Source: Bathynomus jamesi (lineage: Eukaryota > Arthropoda > Malacostraca > Isopoda > Cirolanidae). From it: a stretch of DNA of 64,000 nt. A program made the translations under genes and the position numbers. The stretch's first letter is position 1; each line of letters begins with the position of its first letter. Below are positions 43,345 to 55,579 of this stretch, in pieces. The stretch is from contig JAJOZX010001074.1 in assembly GCA_023014485.1 (NCBI GenBank), positions 465,001 to 529,000 on the forward strand, written 5' to 3'. The notes beneath the pieces were generated by a model. It had not been told where the DNA came from, did not search any database, and saw nothing but the letters and a program-made list of their open reading frames with translations.

Positions 43345-44200
43345 ACTAACTTTACTTACTTCGTAGCCCCCAGGTTCTCTTATGCGAACCCGGTGGCACT
43401 CAGGTATCCCGCGACCATTGTGGGATGGGTCCATAGGTCTCGTAGAGAGGTAATGTTGAAGTTGTGTCTTTGTTGAGAGAGAGTGTGGCAGTGTAAGAGT
43501 AGGTGTTCTGTGTCCTCAGGGTGGAGGTAGCATTTTTGACAGGTGGAGGTGTCAGCTAGGTGGAGTCTGTCTGTGTATTGTTGGAGGGAGGGGTGGTGGC
43601 CTGAATGGAGCCTGGCCAGAGTAACTTGTTTTCTTTGGGAGGGTTTGTTCTCTCTGATGGACTACAGGGGGAGTGTCATGAAGGACAGTGTTGTGTGGTT
43701 GGTCGAGTAGGTATTTCTGTGTGGAGATGTTTAATGGGGTTGATGTTTAGGGGAGGAGGGGGGATATTGTTCAGTAGCTGCGAATAGTGAGTAGCAGGAG
43801 TATGTTTTTTGTTGCGTGGTGGGGGATTGTGTAATGTGAGATGGTAACAGGGGTGGTCTGGGGCCAGTGCTCTGGAGAAGAATTGAGTCCATCATGTTCA
43901 TGTGGTGTTCGGTGGGGAGTATTTTCATATCTGCGTGTAGATGTGGGATGGGTGTGGTTCGGAGGCAGCCAGTAATGCTTCTGAGACCTCTGTTTTGTGT
44001 GGTCTGTATCTTTTTCTGGTTTGTGTGGGAGATGGATGGGGACCAGGCGGGGGCAGTGTAAGTTAGGGTAGTACGTACAAACTGTTTGTATAGGATACTA
44101 AGGGATTCCTTCTGCTGACTGAATGTTGTAGAGGTGTGTTCTGAGAGCATTGAGTTTTTTTGTTGCTTTGGAGCAGCATAGTCAAGGGCAGTTTTTTCAA
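43345..44200 (-). pseudogene. LINE 3' fragment (RT C-terminal region) nested in BEL/Pao
   Basis: The - strand frame 44150-43731 has the C-terminal RT signature LYKQFVRTTLTYTAPAWSPS and KIQTTQNRGLRSITGCL. Further on, CQKC and EHLLLHC form the terminal zinc-knuckle-like motif of I/jockey-group LINEs. Its 3' end is near 43345. Confidence 0.72.
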
Positions 44201-44211
44201 AGGGTTTTTCA

Positions 44212-44700
44212 TAGTGATGGGACGATTAATCGGAATCGAGAATCGGAAGAATCGAGCATTTTTCAGGAATCGGAATCGGAATTGAGAGAATTGTACCATG
44301 ATTTCCGATTCTTAAAACGATTCTTTAACTTTTAATTGAACCAGTTTTGCAATGTAAACTTTAAAATTTAAATGAAAGAGAAAAACAAATTTTATTTTTA
44401 TTGTATTGTAGCTATACATTAAAATGTATATCCATGATGTGTAATCAAGAAGATTAAAATGAATTGTTACAACTTAGTTGATTTTTATTTTTAAACCAAT
44501 CTATTATAATTTATAATTTATATTACTATACTCATAATGTAAATAGTTAATCTTACCAGAGTAAAATATGACAATTTCCAGAAAAACAAGTATAGAATTA
44601 TATTTAAAAATATTGAGAATCGGAATCGAGAATCGTATCGGAATCGAGACTTTTTAGTGGTATCGGAATCATTAAAAATTTTGGTATCATCCCATTACTA
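44212..44700. mobile_element. hAT-type MITE inserted in the integrase
   Basis: Ends TAGTGATGGGACGAT and, inverted, TAGTAATGGGATGAT. It is flanked by GTTTTTCA (44204-44211) and GTTTTTCT (44701-44708), an 8-bp duplication with one mismatch. The interior is rich in (A)GAATCGGAATCGAGAATCGG repeats on both sides. Confidence 0.8.
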
Positions 44701-44996
44701 GTTTTTCTATAGCTTAAACGTTCCGTTACTAATGGTCCAGTAGTAGGCACTTCATAAGCCATGGCAAAGTATTTTTGGCAAAATAGACATTGTTTCAGAA
44801 CCTTTTTAACTACTTGCCTTATTTTGGGGATCCAGAATTCCTGTCTGAGGAAATTGCATGTGGTAGCTAAGGTTGCATGACTGGCTTTTGCATGACATTC
44901 AGTTATGATTAATGTTGTTAAATGAGAATTTTCAGGCAGTAGTACAGGATACCTAGCAGAATAGTTAAGGTTGGTTGCATATTTATATATCCCCAT
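44604..44996 (-). pseudogene. BEL/Pao integrase zinc-binding domain, cut by a MITE
   Basis: The frame shows the HHCC integrase domain (HLTTLIITECHAKASH and CLFCQK) and then runs into the hAT MITE at 44700, which interrupts the integrase. The C-terminal residues of this frame come from the MITE, not the retroelement. Confidence 0.75.
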
Positions 44997-45211
44997 TGTT
45001 CTGACTAACCCTTCTTTGTCAATGAAGAGTTTGATTCTTTTGCAGCTTTGTTAGGTCCTCAACTTTTTCTCCTCTATTTAGTTTGTTGATTATTTCTTTT
45101 TCTTTTGAGAAATGTTGTTGCTGGACTAATTTTATCCAGTAGTTTGTGGCCTTAGTTTTGTAAGCTGTATGATTTTTCTCCAAAACAGCAATTTGTTCTT
45201 CCATTGTTTGG

Positions 45212-45994
45212 TTAAATTTGTGAGTGTGGAAGTACTTTAAGTTTTCTATGAACTGTAGAACATAGGCAGTGATTCTGACCAGTTTTTTTCCTGTTAGAGA
45301 ATTTTTCCATGTTTAACAAGGGAGTTTTTTCATTTATTTCTTTACAAGTTGTTTGAGACACATTTATTGTTGTCTGTAAGGTTTCTTGGTGGGTGTTAAA
45401 AATTAAGTTGGTTGGCCATTCAGTTTCATTTCTCAAAAATGTGGGACCATGTTGGTAAAAGGGAAGAAGTTTTTGAAATTTCTTGAAAGATATTGTTCTG
45501 GTGAGCAGGTCTGCTGGGTTGTCTTCTCCTGCTACATGTCTGAATTCCAGGTGATGGTTTAAGTTTCTTGTTGCTTCCTGAATGTCTTTCACTCTGTTTT
45601 TTACAAAGATGGATTTAATTTTTAGAGATTTTTGAGCAATCCAATTTGAAGCCACCTGTGAGTCTGTCCAAATTATTGTTTTGAAGAACTTTTGGTTTTC
45701 TTCTAGGTAGGTTTCTTTAAGGTATTCTAGGACTTTGGTTCCTAGGCAGATTGCCATTAATTCCAAGTTACAAATGGTCCAATTTTTTGATTTGGGGTTG
45801 ACTCTTGATTTATCATAAATTAGTTCAGATTTTCCATTTCCAACTAGATAGCAACTTACTGCATACCCTTCTTGGCTGGCATCACAAAAGATGTGGAGTT
45901 GAAGATTTTCCATGAGAGGTTTGGAATTTTCAAAAGCTTGTCTAGGAAAATTCAGAAATTCTACTTTGTTTATTTCTTTGCAAAGTTTTTCCAT
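45212..45994 (-). pseudogene. BEL/Pao RNase H region
   Basis: A 260-codon frame containing LHIFCDASQEGYAVSCYL (catalytic D), a NLELMAICLGTKV segment (catalytic E), IIWTDSQVASNWI (catalytic D), then FRHVAGEDNPADLLTR. All signature residues of the Bel/Pao RNase H are visible. It overlaps the RT frame by 25 bp in another phase. Confidence 0.82.
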
Positions 45995-46926
45995 TCACCC
46001 AGCATTTCGGGTTCTAGATATTCATCCCAATCTTTTTTGGTAGATGCTACCTTCTGCATGAAGAGTTTTAATTTAAACACTAAGGGTGCAACAAATCCAA
46101 TTGGATCAAACAATGATTGCACAGAACTTAGTATTTCTCTTTTAGTGTTGGCTTCTGCGTTCAAGTTTACAGTTTTTAGATGGAGTGTATCAGCATTTGT
46201 GTTCCAACCATATCCTAATAGTTTTATGTTTTCTTTATCTTCTGAGGAGGCTATGTCATGTTTTTCAAATAGTTCTTGAAGTTCTGAGTGATTGGAGGCC
46301 CATTCATATAGCTTCAAATTATAATTGAGTAAGGTGTTTACACTATAATTGTAAAGGTCTTTGAGTTCTGAGAGATTGTTGGCATTAATTAAAGCATTGT
46401 CCATGTAAAAGTGGTTAGCTAGGTAGTCTGCCACTTGGTTTTGTTGTTCATTAAAAATGTGTTGGAGAGATTGTTGTAGTAAAAGTGGACTGCTTTGTTG
46501 CCAAAGGTAACTTTTATATTTATAGCAGATCAGGTTGTCATCATTTGGAGCCAATTGGGTATCTTTTAACCACAGAATTTTGTGGGTATTGCAGTCAAAT
46601 TCTGTTTAATATTTAAGTGGTAAATATGCTTTTTGAATGTCTCCAATCATCAAATATTTACCATGCCTTAATTTGATGCACAATTTTGCTAAATGAGGTA
46701 GGAGTGAAGGGAAGTCCTCAGTAGCATCATTTACTGTTATTTCTCCTGGTTCGCTTTTACCTGAGGGATCTACTACAATCCTAACTTTAGTTGTTTGTAC
46801 TTCAGGGTGAACTACTGGAAAATGAGGTAAAAAATTTCCTCCTTGTTTTAAGCTTTCTGTTAGGGCTACTACTTCTATTATTCCTTCCTGGAATTGTTGT
46901 TCAAGGATGTCTGAATAAGGTTGCAT
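45970..46926 (-). pseudogene. BEL/Pao reverse transcriptase region
   Basis: PHFPVVHPEVQTTKVRIVVD and GKYLMIGDIQKAY (motif A) lie in 46926-46606. A break near 46606 precedes the next frame, which has the catalytic box as FYMDN (usually YVDD) near 46400 and the connection segment LFDPIGFVAPLVFKLKLFMQ that is diagnostic for Bel/Pao. Confidence 0.82.
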
Positions 46927-46930
46927 TAAG

Positions 46931-47767
46931 TTATCTCTCTAATTTTTTGCAAGTGGACTTTAACCTGCTAATAGCATAGTTAAAGTTTGGTGAAATTTTA
47001 TCTTTTTGGTCATTCCATGGTACCTTAACAGACAATCTTTCATCTTCTATTTTAACATCCTTTTCAAAGTTTGCAATCAGATCTTTTTCTTTGTTTGAAA
47101 ATGATTCATCCTCAGAAATACCCAAGTTTTCTAGTTTGCTAAATTGTGCAATCTGGTGTTCAATTTTTTCTAGATCTTCATTAGAAGTTGTACTAGTAAG
47201 TAGAGGGTTGGTAATACAGAAGCTGATCTGATCTCTTATTGGTTCTTTTTCTTTTTCAGGGTAGTAATCTGAAGGGAAACCCAATAAAAGTATTCCATAG
47301 GGAGATTTATAACAAGAGGCAGTATGAATCTGACGAGTGCTGAGGGCAAAAAGTTTGTGGGTTGCAGCCCTAAAAATTAACATGAAGTCGGCAACTTCAT
47401 CAGCTTCAAAGTGATCTGCAAGCTGATAATTTAAGGATTTTAAATAAGTTTGAAGCTTCAGTAATCCCTGACCTTCATATTTAATATTAATATCATCAAT
47501 TATGATGGCTTCTATTTCTTGGTAGTTTCCAGGGTTTCTAGAATCCTCCAATTTAATTATAGCTACTTCATAATTTGGTTGTTTCTTGTTGGCTATAAAT
47601 CCTGTTATGGTTATGGATTCATCGTAGTGTTTAGTTGGAAGATTCAATTTTTTCACAAGTTCATTGGTAATGTAGCTGGCTTGACTACAATTATCCAAAA
47701 GTGCTCTGCATTTAATTGATTTTTCTGAGTTTCTTATTCTCATCTGCATGGAAGGAAGTAATGCCAC
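46931..47767 (-). pseudogene. BEL/Pao protease (DUF1758-type) region
   Basis: A 278-codon open frame with the aspartic protease signature CRALLDNCSQASYITNELV ('LLD.GSQ.S.I' in the family) and a following ITGF segment. It leads into the RT N-terminal region. The frame is uninterrupted over 0.8 kb, which suggests a fairly young copy. Confidence 0.75.
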
Positions 47768-47928
47768 TTCTTGATCAGTGTTTTTTAAACTTAATAAGTT
47801 AGTAACTTGTTTCCCTTGTTTTGAGTTTTCTTTTTGGATAGCTACTTCAGTACTGGTTTTGGTTTTCTTATCTTCCTCTGTTTTTCCTTTTTGCTTGGTA
47901 CAAAGGCAGGATTAAATGGTTGGAAAAC

Positions 47929-49182
47929 CTACAAAATGAACAGGGTTGGAAAGAAATGGGGCATTCTTTGGCTTGGTGATGAGGTGCATTTAGTACAATA
48001 ATTTAATTTAGCAAGTTTTTTCAGTTTATCCCAACTTTCAGGGAAAGAATCACATTTTGAGATTCTGTGTGAGTTTTTCTTACACAATTTGCAGTAAAGT
48101 TCTCTCTGGTCAGTATGTTGAGCTCTTCTTGAGGATTGTCTTTGGGTGGAAACTGCCAGAGTAGCTGTAGTTTGGCCAGAATACCATGGTTTTCTGGCTG
48201 GTTCTGGAGAGAAGTTTCTTTTTTGTTTAGGTATTAAGGTGGTTAATTCACTTTGACTTAGATCAAAATTAACATTAGCTAAGGTTTTGGTAGCTTCAGC
48301 AATGGCTTCTTTAAATTTATCAAAGTGGTCATAGAGTTTAAAACCACAAGTTCTTAAAAATTCCTGAGTTTCTTGACTTAGTTTATTATAATATACATAC
48401 AAGAGTATATCTTCTAATTCTAATTTTTGAGTTTGCATTAAATTTATGGTAGAGTGCATATCTGCTTGAAAGTCATGAAGTGATTTAAAATCTTTGGTTA
48501 TTTTGGATTTGGTTAAAAGTGATTTTATTATGGAGAATTTAATTTGGCCTGGTGTTGCATAATAGCCCTCCAACTGCTGCCATGCTTCTTCATAAGATGT
48601 TTTACTTGCAGTTTATTTGAATGGCAGCATTTCCACTCAAATGCTGTTTTAGGTAGGCAAATTTCTCTTGTTCAGAAAGACCTATGTTATCATAAATGTT
48701 TCTGAATGAGGTCTTGAAGTTTTGAAATTTGGAGGGATTTCCATCAAATGGTAATATTTGAAGCTCAGGAATTTTAGTACCTACCGTATTCTTAGTTTAG
48801 GTTTGGCTTCAGCATTATTTTCTTTTTTAGTTAATGCTTGTACCATTTGATGTATTTCAATTTGGTAATAACTTTTTTTTTCATCTAGTTTTTCTTGTTT
48901 ACCCTCTGAGAAGCCTTCGGAACAAACATACTAAGGATTTCCTCATCTAAATTTTGTAACTTGTCCAGTTGAGGACAAAAGCCGAGCATATGAATTTTTT
49001 TGTTCCTCAGTCCAATCATCCAATTTCTCTTTGATTGTAGCTAAAAGTTTAGTAGCTGAGGCTCTGATTGCTCTCCTCTTTTTTACAAATTTACTAGTTT
49101 CAAGTGCTTCCACATCACTTCCCAACCATGATGATAGTGTCTCCATACTTTTTCCTGGAGTGGCTTCAGTTTCATTAGCCAT
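47929..49182 (-). pseudogene. BEL/Pao gag region
   Basis: The - strand starts with MANETEATPGKS (49182) and continues through broken frames to a region with GQIKFSIIKSLL and the nucleocapsid zinc-finger-like CKLCKKNSHRISKC (CxxCx5HxxxxC) followed by CTKC. The order capsid-like helices then cysteine knuckle is typical for this group. Stops and shifts between 48943 and 48573 disrupt it. Confidence 0.72.
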
Positions 49183-49337
49183 TTTTTAGGTTTAATATTA
49201 TAAATGATATTATCAATGATATTTATAATTAAATTTTCAAATTATGTAAAAAATTTAATTCACTGGATTTAAAACTATTATCAGAAATAAAACAAAAAAG
49301 GGTAATCAACTTCTCGACTACCCACCTCGGGGTGCCA

Positions 49338-50286
49338 TATTGAAAAATTTATTGAATAATTATTTTACTAGAGATTTTTATTTAGGTGTAATATTAAGGC
49401 TAAGTTTACTTCAAATAGAGACAGTAATTATAGAAATAATGGCCCATTTAGACACTGTCAACATAGCTGCAGTGGTTTTAAGGTTAAAATTTGGTTGGCA
49501 GCCAGATTACTAACTATGGTCAAGCTAAATTCAAAATTAATTTAGACTTACCAAAAATGAAGTTGCTAGTTGAATGTCACCCTTTCTGTTTCTAACTAAT
49601 CCATAAGTTTCATTTAGTTTCCAGATTTGAATTTTATTTAAGTTTTAAGTTACTATTTGGCACACTGCTAAGTTATTTATTTATAGGGGCTATTTCCCAG
49701 ACCTAGGTTTTGCAGTTTAAGTTAGGCTAGGGCTGTATTGCCCTTAAGTTTTTGTTTTTAAAGGTTTAATGTTTTGAAGGTTTTTACTCAAGTTAAGTTA
49801 GGGCTATATTGCCTTTAAGTTTTAATAGGGGCTATAACAGCCATTTAATTATTTAGTTAGGGCTGTTGTAGCCCGGTTCGAGTTTCTTCTAGGTACCTAG
49901 TTTTAATCTCTTACCTTAGTTATGTATTTTAATTAAGTACTTACACCTAGTTCTGGTAGGCCACTATTTAGTTAAACAGGGTTTTAGTTTAATTGCAGTG
50001 GTTAATATTGAGGTTTAAAGGTTGACTTTAAGTTGCCCGGTTAGTTGGGGAACTACGAGAATTTTTTACGAAAAAACTAGCCCACTTGATTCAGCAGTCA
50101 AAATTTTCAAAGATTAACAAAGAGCTTCGTTTTTCTTTGTCAAACTTTTTTCTGTCTTTTTGTTAATTAGGGAAACCCAACTTCACTAGTTAGTTAGAAA
50201 CAAGGGTTGTTATTTTTATTCTATATTTATTTTGTTTGTATTTTATTTGGAAATATGTTATTTCTACCCAACTTTTTTTTTTAACA
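49338..50286 (-). repeat. 5' LTR of the BEL/Pao element (949 bp)
   Basis: The inner edge abuts the primer-binding site at 49337. The outer edge abuts GTAAG. On the - strand it begins TGTTAAAAA and ends TTTTTCAATA. The first 400 bp from the inner edge match the left LTR. Confidence 0.82.
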
Positions 50287-50291
50287 GTAAG

Positions 50292-51034
50292 TGACTAATT
50301 GTGTTTTTAACCCAGTTAGAAGTAAACACTGTAAATTAAGCTGGGTCAGACAAATTAGGCCTACATTGTGGTCTAAGACCTAGCATCAACTCATAGCTTA
50401 AAGGTGAAGGTAGATTGCCCTAACCCAGCGATGTCCAACTGGCGGCCTGCGGCCAGTAGAATGGACTTTTGCCAAATTTCATTTCTGAATTTTCTTCCCT
50501 ATTTTGTCATTTCTAGTAGGGAGAACAACATTCAGCGGGTTCCTAAGTCATATTAACCAACAGTGTATGATTATAGGCAACATCTTGGCTGTGCTTTATA
50601 GAAGTTGGACAGCACTGCCCTAACCTAATTTGGTGAGGAATCCTACTGTGGATCTCAATTTATCTGCCTGCTCTGGACCATTTCCAGAATCTCTAAGCTG
50701 ACCCCTACAAGGCTAGACTTAATCTACTCTATAGTTAGACTGGAGATATTAGGGGTGGGTTAATTGGGGACCAATTCATACAGAGCATTTTTCACACCTA
50801 CATGCGTACATAAATCTTATTTGCCAAGGATATCGGGTGAGAAGGGAGAAAATAACCACGATGTAAAGTAGTACAGAAGTTAGTGAAAAGGAGAAAAGGC
50901 AGACAGTAAAGTGTACACTTCCATTCACACAGGTGTCCTAGTGGACTAGCGCTTCCACACATGGTAAAATTTCACACGTGTAGTGCTTCATACTCCATGC
51001 GTGGTGGCGCCTCCAGGCCTTGTAAAAAATAAAA
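50292..51034. other. flank of BEL/Pao with a small hAT MITE
   Basis: Apart from the MITE at 50426-50617 nothing is recognised. Confidence 0.4.
50426..50617. mobile_element. hAT-type MITE (192 bp)
   Basis: Ends CAGCGATGTCCAACT and AGTTGGACAGCACTG, inverted with two mismatches. Perfect 8-bp duplication CCCTAACC at 50418-50425 and 50618-50625. The CAGNG start is a typical hAT end. Confidence 0.85.
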
Positions 51035-51402
51035 GAGTGTCCCGAACTTGCATACCTCTAACAAACCTCTTTTCAAACAGATTGTAGTCACTTGTACATC
51101 ACTCAGATCAAGACCATACTTACGAAATCATTCACCGTGTCTATCCAACATTATCTCTACCTTCCTCTCCTCCTTCTACCTTCGCAAACACTCTTATACA
51201 CTCTCTTCACAACCGTTATCTTTCTTTCAACATGTCCAAACCATCTTAACACACACTCACTGACTTCTGTATCTTTCCAGAACTGCACTATTTCTTACTC
51301 TATCAATCTGACGCACATCACACACATTCTCAGGTTATCCATCTCAACCACTTTTACTCTTGACTTCTCCCTTTCATACCATGTCAATGTTTCACACAAA
51401 AA
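51035..51402 (-). pseudogene. LINE reverse transcriptase C-terminal fragment
   Basis: On the - strand, frames with a few stops read RVKVVEMDNLRMCVM, then VLRWFGHVERKI and VVKRVYKSVCEGRRRRGR. This is the C-terminal tail ('MLRWFGHVERM...GRR.RGRPr') of RTE-like and related arthropod retroelement RTs. Confidence 0.65.
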
Positions 51403-53378
51403 AGTGTTGGTATGAACCAGACATGGGGTCAATTATTGGGTTTCTTTTACTGTTACTTTTGATTCCTTCTATTACTATTACTTTAATTTTCATCTATTAC
51501 TATTACTTGGTCATCTATTACTTTTGTATATTGGGTACTTCACTCATTTGAAAAGGATCTTTGTCTATTTAAATGCAATTAGAAGCAGTGCGTTAACAAA
51601 CAAACACTTTATTTCAGACTCAACAGGTACAAACATTATACAAGAGGTCCATAGAAGATTAAGAGATAGTTGTATGAAGCACTGACTATTGACTTAAGTA
51701 GGCCAGTGAATCACTGTGTATAATGATCATACAAATACAATGATCCAACCATGGGGTGGTGTGCCAACTATCACTAACATAAGTAAAGCTATCACCAGGA
51801 AGACTACATATGGATGAAAGGGTCAAGTTATTATCTTCACAGAAGGCTTTTAAGTGGTTGCTTAACAAAGAATTATCATTAAGCACATTAGCATTAAAGT
51901 CACCAATAATGGCTAAACATGTCGTATCCAACTTATCAATAATACTGCTGACCTGCCCCAATTTCATGAGGTAATCATCATCATTATCAACTGCTTGAAA
52001 AAGCATATAGATATACAGAATTATAACTTTTTACTGTTTACACAAATTTCTATTCCAGTTAGCCAATTCAAACCAAATTTTAATTCACTAATATATTTCC
52101 CATACCCCAACCTCCATAGAATAGCTTCCCCACCAGGTAAGTGGCCTGCAAGAAGACCATCTTGTTTATCTCTGGTGGCCTCCCCTATCCCATGAAAGTT
52201 ACTGGACAGGCTATTCAGGTCCTTTAAGTCCTGTTTCCATAGCCATGTTTCTTGCAGACAGAATATCAGCATCCTCTAACAGCTTATCAATTATGATCCG
52301 CCTGTGTTTGCTATTATTGCCTAAGCTTAGGCCTCTACAGTTATGAGAGATTACCTTGAATGTTGCAATTAAGAAGATGCAGGAGTTCTGCCAGCCATCT
52401 CTACATGTTTAATTCCACTTATACCAGGCACAGTGGTTACAGCATTAGACCCAGCTGGGATTTCCTCCACAGTATGATGCATGATGTCTCCATAATTACC
52501 TTCTCCAGCACTTGCGAGAGGGGCTGCAGGTGTTTTTCTTCCCTTTTTCTCATAGAACTGCCGTACATATACCCATTCTGGCATACTGCTGGATCCATAA
52601 ATACCCCTGGATCATCACAGACTGCTGTAACTTGAAAGGAACTGTAGTAGTCCATCTGGAGTCAATTTTCCTACATGTAACATGAAGGTTCACTTTATCT
52701 TCCACAAATGCCTGCAGCTCCTCGGCTGTAAGATCAGGTTGACATCTTGAAATGAAAATGTTTGCGGTCTTCATTGGTACAGCTATCAGATCTGTTTTGG
52801 CAGCCCCTATGATACCCCACTGTTCTCTGCCAGCCTTTGCCACAGGCTGACTCCCTCTAGTCAGTGCATGAGTGACCACCATCATTAGCTACTGTAGGGG
52901 TTGCTCACTTCCAGCCCCTGCTTACCACCATTGTCCAAGATGCCTCCACATCATGACCCTGGACTGCATTCCCAGCATCCCGATTCACCAAGGCCCCTTA
53001 GGGGGGTACCCTGTGTAAGATGGTATTGAGCTGGCAATGTAGTACTGTCTGGATTCAGGGATCCAGGATAAGCCTGAGACTGTAGGTCTTGATAAATTTT
53101 ACTTTATTGAAGGAAATATTTGCCACAATATTAGTTCACATACTATACATGTTTATTTTAATTTAGAGTAGATTTAGTTTATTTTTCAGTTTTGTTCACA
53201 CAATATGTCCATTGCCACTATAATAGAAAAGTAATAGACTATTATCTATTACTTTGCCTTCTATTACCATTTACTTTTTCAGCCAAAAAATTATGATCTA
53301 TTACTATTACTTGAAAAATCCTGTAATAGTCTATTACTATTACTTATTACTATTACCCCATGTCTGGTACTAACACAC
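51403..53378. mobile_element. terminal-inverted-repeat element with (TATTAC)-rich arms, split by a LINE
   Basis: CCAGACATGGGGT near 51417 and ACCCCATGTCTGG near 53356 are inverted ends. Inside each end lie CTATTACTATTACTT-type arms (51460-51540 and 53220-53355). The interior 51570-53100 is the LINE described separately. No certain target duplication. Confidence 0.55.
51600..52885 (-). pseudogene. L2/CR1-like LINE, 5' ORFs and endonuclease, 3' tail attached
   Basis: Reading leftward: an ORF1 end with NIFISRCQPDLTAEELQAFV; a short gap; then the endonuclease start LEDADILCLQETWLWKQDL (frame near 52300), GDFNANVLNDNS and TPWLDHCI. Soon after 51690 it jumps to the LINE 3' tail (CTTGTATAATGTTTGTACC, GTCTGAAATAAAG on the - strand). 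The whole reverse transcriptase is therefore deleted. Confidence 0.72.
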
Positions 53379-53394
53379 CTTCACTTATGTTAAA

Positions 53395-53660
53395 TTGCGA
53401 AGCTAGTTTAAATGATCATCAATAAGCGTGATTATGGGAACTGGAATGGTGTTCATATTTTTGTTAGTAAAGGCGGAAGAAAAGAATTTATTTAAGACGT
53501 CTGTCATTTGTAAGTCATCAAAATTTTGTTTATTGTTTTCACCTATAAGTGGAAGCTATGAAGCTACTTTTTTCGCCTAACATAATTATAGAATTCCTTC
53601 GGTTTTGATTTAACTCGGTTCACAATATTAAATAGCTGATTCGAAGAATTGGTGCTAGAA
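53395..53660 (-). pseudogene. LINE linker fragment before the RT domain
   Basis: The - strand reads VKSKPKEFYNYVRRKSSFI with stops afterwards. This is the 'kkNpK.FwkYvr.k' segment found between endonuclease and RT in CR1/L2 elements. Confidence 0.5.
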
Positions 53661-53935
53661 TCGGCTAAATTTGGCCGAGTCTGCCGATGCCAATTTAATC
53701 ATGCAGCTGCTCCAAAAAGGTGCTGCACGATTGAATTGGTCCTGGAAATCTGCACGAATATTTTCAATGGTTTTGAAATGGTTTTTCATGGATGCAGGTA
53801 GTAGCCAATATGCGTTGTTCAGTTGTATAAGTTGCTGCGATCACACATTTGAAATGGGCCTGAAAGTAAAACGAAAATCATTTAGTATTTTACTGGGGTG
53901 ACAAGACATTGTGAAAATCCTGTACAATGAATTCC
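53661..53935. mobile_element. partial copy of the 6870-type mariner MITE
   Basis: It shares GAATATTTTCAATGGTTTT-like, GTAGCCAATATGCGTTGTTC and TTTTACTGGGGTGACAAGAC stretches with 6870-7238. The right end CCTGTACA is present; the left end is absent. Confidence 0.65.
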
Positions 53936-54757
53936 TCATAGTATCAAATATTCTTATCATTTTCACATGTTTGAGATAAACACTCGCTTTTGGGAAACTT
54001 TCACAAACACTTTTTGAAAATTTATTTATAAAATCTTATTAAAGCTTTGTAAAGATAGAAGCAGCTCATACAACAATAATAATAATAATATACTACAGGT
54101 TTAATGGGCAATATGTAATGATTACTTGGCACTGGTGTCTTTTCTTGCTTTTGTTTTCCAGCCTGAAAAGAAATAATGTAAAGTAATAGAGAAATATTCA
54201 TCTCTCCATCTGTCTATCTGCTACTTAGTGACAATCCACTTTAGAGTATGGGTTACGCACTGTTGTTATGGGCATAAAAATAATACTCTCGAGGATAGAA
54301 AGACTTACGCATACACAGGGCCAAAAGGGAACAGAATGGATTTTTGAGAAAGCTATGATTCCTTTTTTCTCATTGTACAATTTAGATTAAAAGCTTCTTT
54401 CCACTTTTTTTATGATTATTGTTTGTAATTGTAATTATTTAACTGCTAGCAGAAGCCCATGGTAAAAATACCATGTTTGAACAATCAACAGGGGCAATTT
54501 TATTGTTTTTAATATTATTTCCCAGAATGAACACATACACAAACAAACAAACATTATCCGATTTCAGCTTCATATCATACAAGTATATATAGATAGATTA
54601 TAAATTTCCTGTAGGTTTCAATTAATTTTAAGCAACTTTCATCTAATAATTTTTTCTCTCAAGGAGCCATTTCTGTGTTTTAAAATGAGACAGACAGACA
54701 CAGACAAACAAACAGCATTAGCATATTTTATATAGTAGCTAAAGTGGGCCTTAAGGG
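53936..54757. other. intergenic sequence
   Basis: (AAT)n at about 54076-54091 and ACAGACAGACA-type runs near 54690. Parts of 54600-54735 resemble 56290-56380 (ATTAATTTTAAnCAACTTT), suggesting fragments of one repeat. No gene recognised. Confidence 0.4.
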
Positions 54758-55510
54758 TGATAGGTAATAAATATTGTACTTTTAAATGTATTTAAATACT
54801 AAATACCACGCAAATTTGTATTTAAATACCAAATACATTACTGTAAACTGGAATGTAATTAAATACTAAATACAGTACTTCAAAAATGTATTTAAATACA
54901 ATCTAAATACATTCTATTTTCAGTGTTTATTATTGTTATAGTAGTTTAAGGCTTCGTATCCGCAACAAAGGCAATCCAAAGAAAGACAACAGAAAGGAAG
55001 GACTACATAAATCATAATGAACATAACACAGTACAGTTTGGAACAGTTACATGAAAAATAATTAAATTGTTGATTTACAAAAAATATGAGATTAAAATAC
55101 TCCTAATAATGGGAAAAAATCCATGATTTTTTGCAAATGTATTTGAAAATATGTACTTATAATTACAAAATACATCAATAATAATATATTTAAAATACCC
55201 TGAAAAATGTATTTATAAATACAGTATTTAAATACAAATTGTGTTTAACCCTTTGTCCCAGTGATTCCATATGGCATCATCAACAAAAAGTATGTATAAT
55301 TTCCTCAGATTAGCTTTAGTGATGCCTTATGGCATTTGAATATAACAATTAAGTATATAGCAATATCTGGCAGTTTTTTAGACATTGGCCTGAGCATTTA
55401 ACATTTTTAAGTGTTAGTTTTTTTTAGTTCAAAACAATAATTTGGGACAGAAAGGGTTAAATACATATTTAAGTACTTATTAAATATATTACTGCCCATC
55501 TCTGAGTGCT
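54758..55510. mobile_element. MITE with TATTTAAATAC repeats, containing a nested MITE
   Basis: Both halves carry many copies of ATGTATTTAAATAC or its complement. The outer ends GTGATAGGTAATAAATATT and, inverted, GATGGGCAGTAATATATTT are similar. The central block 55249-55456 is another element. Confidence 0.6.
55249..55456. mobile_element. piggyBac-like MITE (208 bp) nested in the above
   Basis: Flanked by TTAA on both sides (55245-55248 and 55457-55460), with ends CCCTTTGTCCCA and, inverted, CCCTTTCTGTCCCA. TTAA duplication with CCC termini is the piggyBac pattern. Confidence 0.75.
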
Positions 55511-55579
55511 GGGGCCTTCGGAGGTTAATTGTTCAGTCATTGTGTCAACTCAGCCATAAAAATCTTAAGCTTCACAAAC

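Larger units (their letters stand above)
40887..50286 (-). mobile_element. BEL/Pao LTR retrotransposon with nested insertions
   Basis: The element is on the - strand. The 5' LTR (right) is 49338-50286 and the 3' LTR (left) begins at 40887. Both outer borders are flanked by GTAAG (40882-40886 and 50287-50291), the 5-bp duplication expected for this group. Directly inside the 5' LTR is a primer-binding site starting TGGCACCCCGAGGTGGG. Gag, DUF1758-type protease, RT, RNase H, integrase and a C-terminal DUF5641-type domain follow in the Bel/Pao order. The frame has many shifts. A hAT MITE (44212-44700), a LINE fragment (43345-44200) and a Merlin-like element (41321-42316) have inserted into it. 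Confidence 0.88.
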
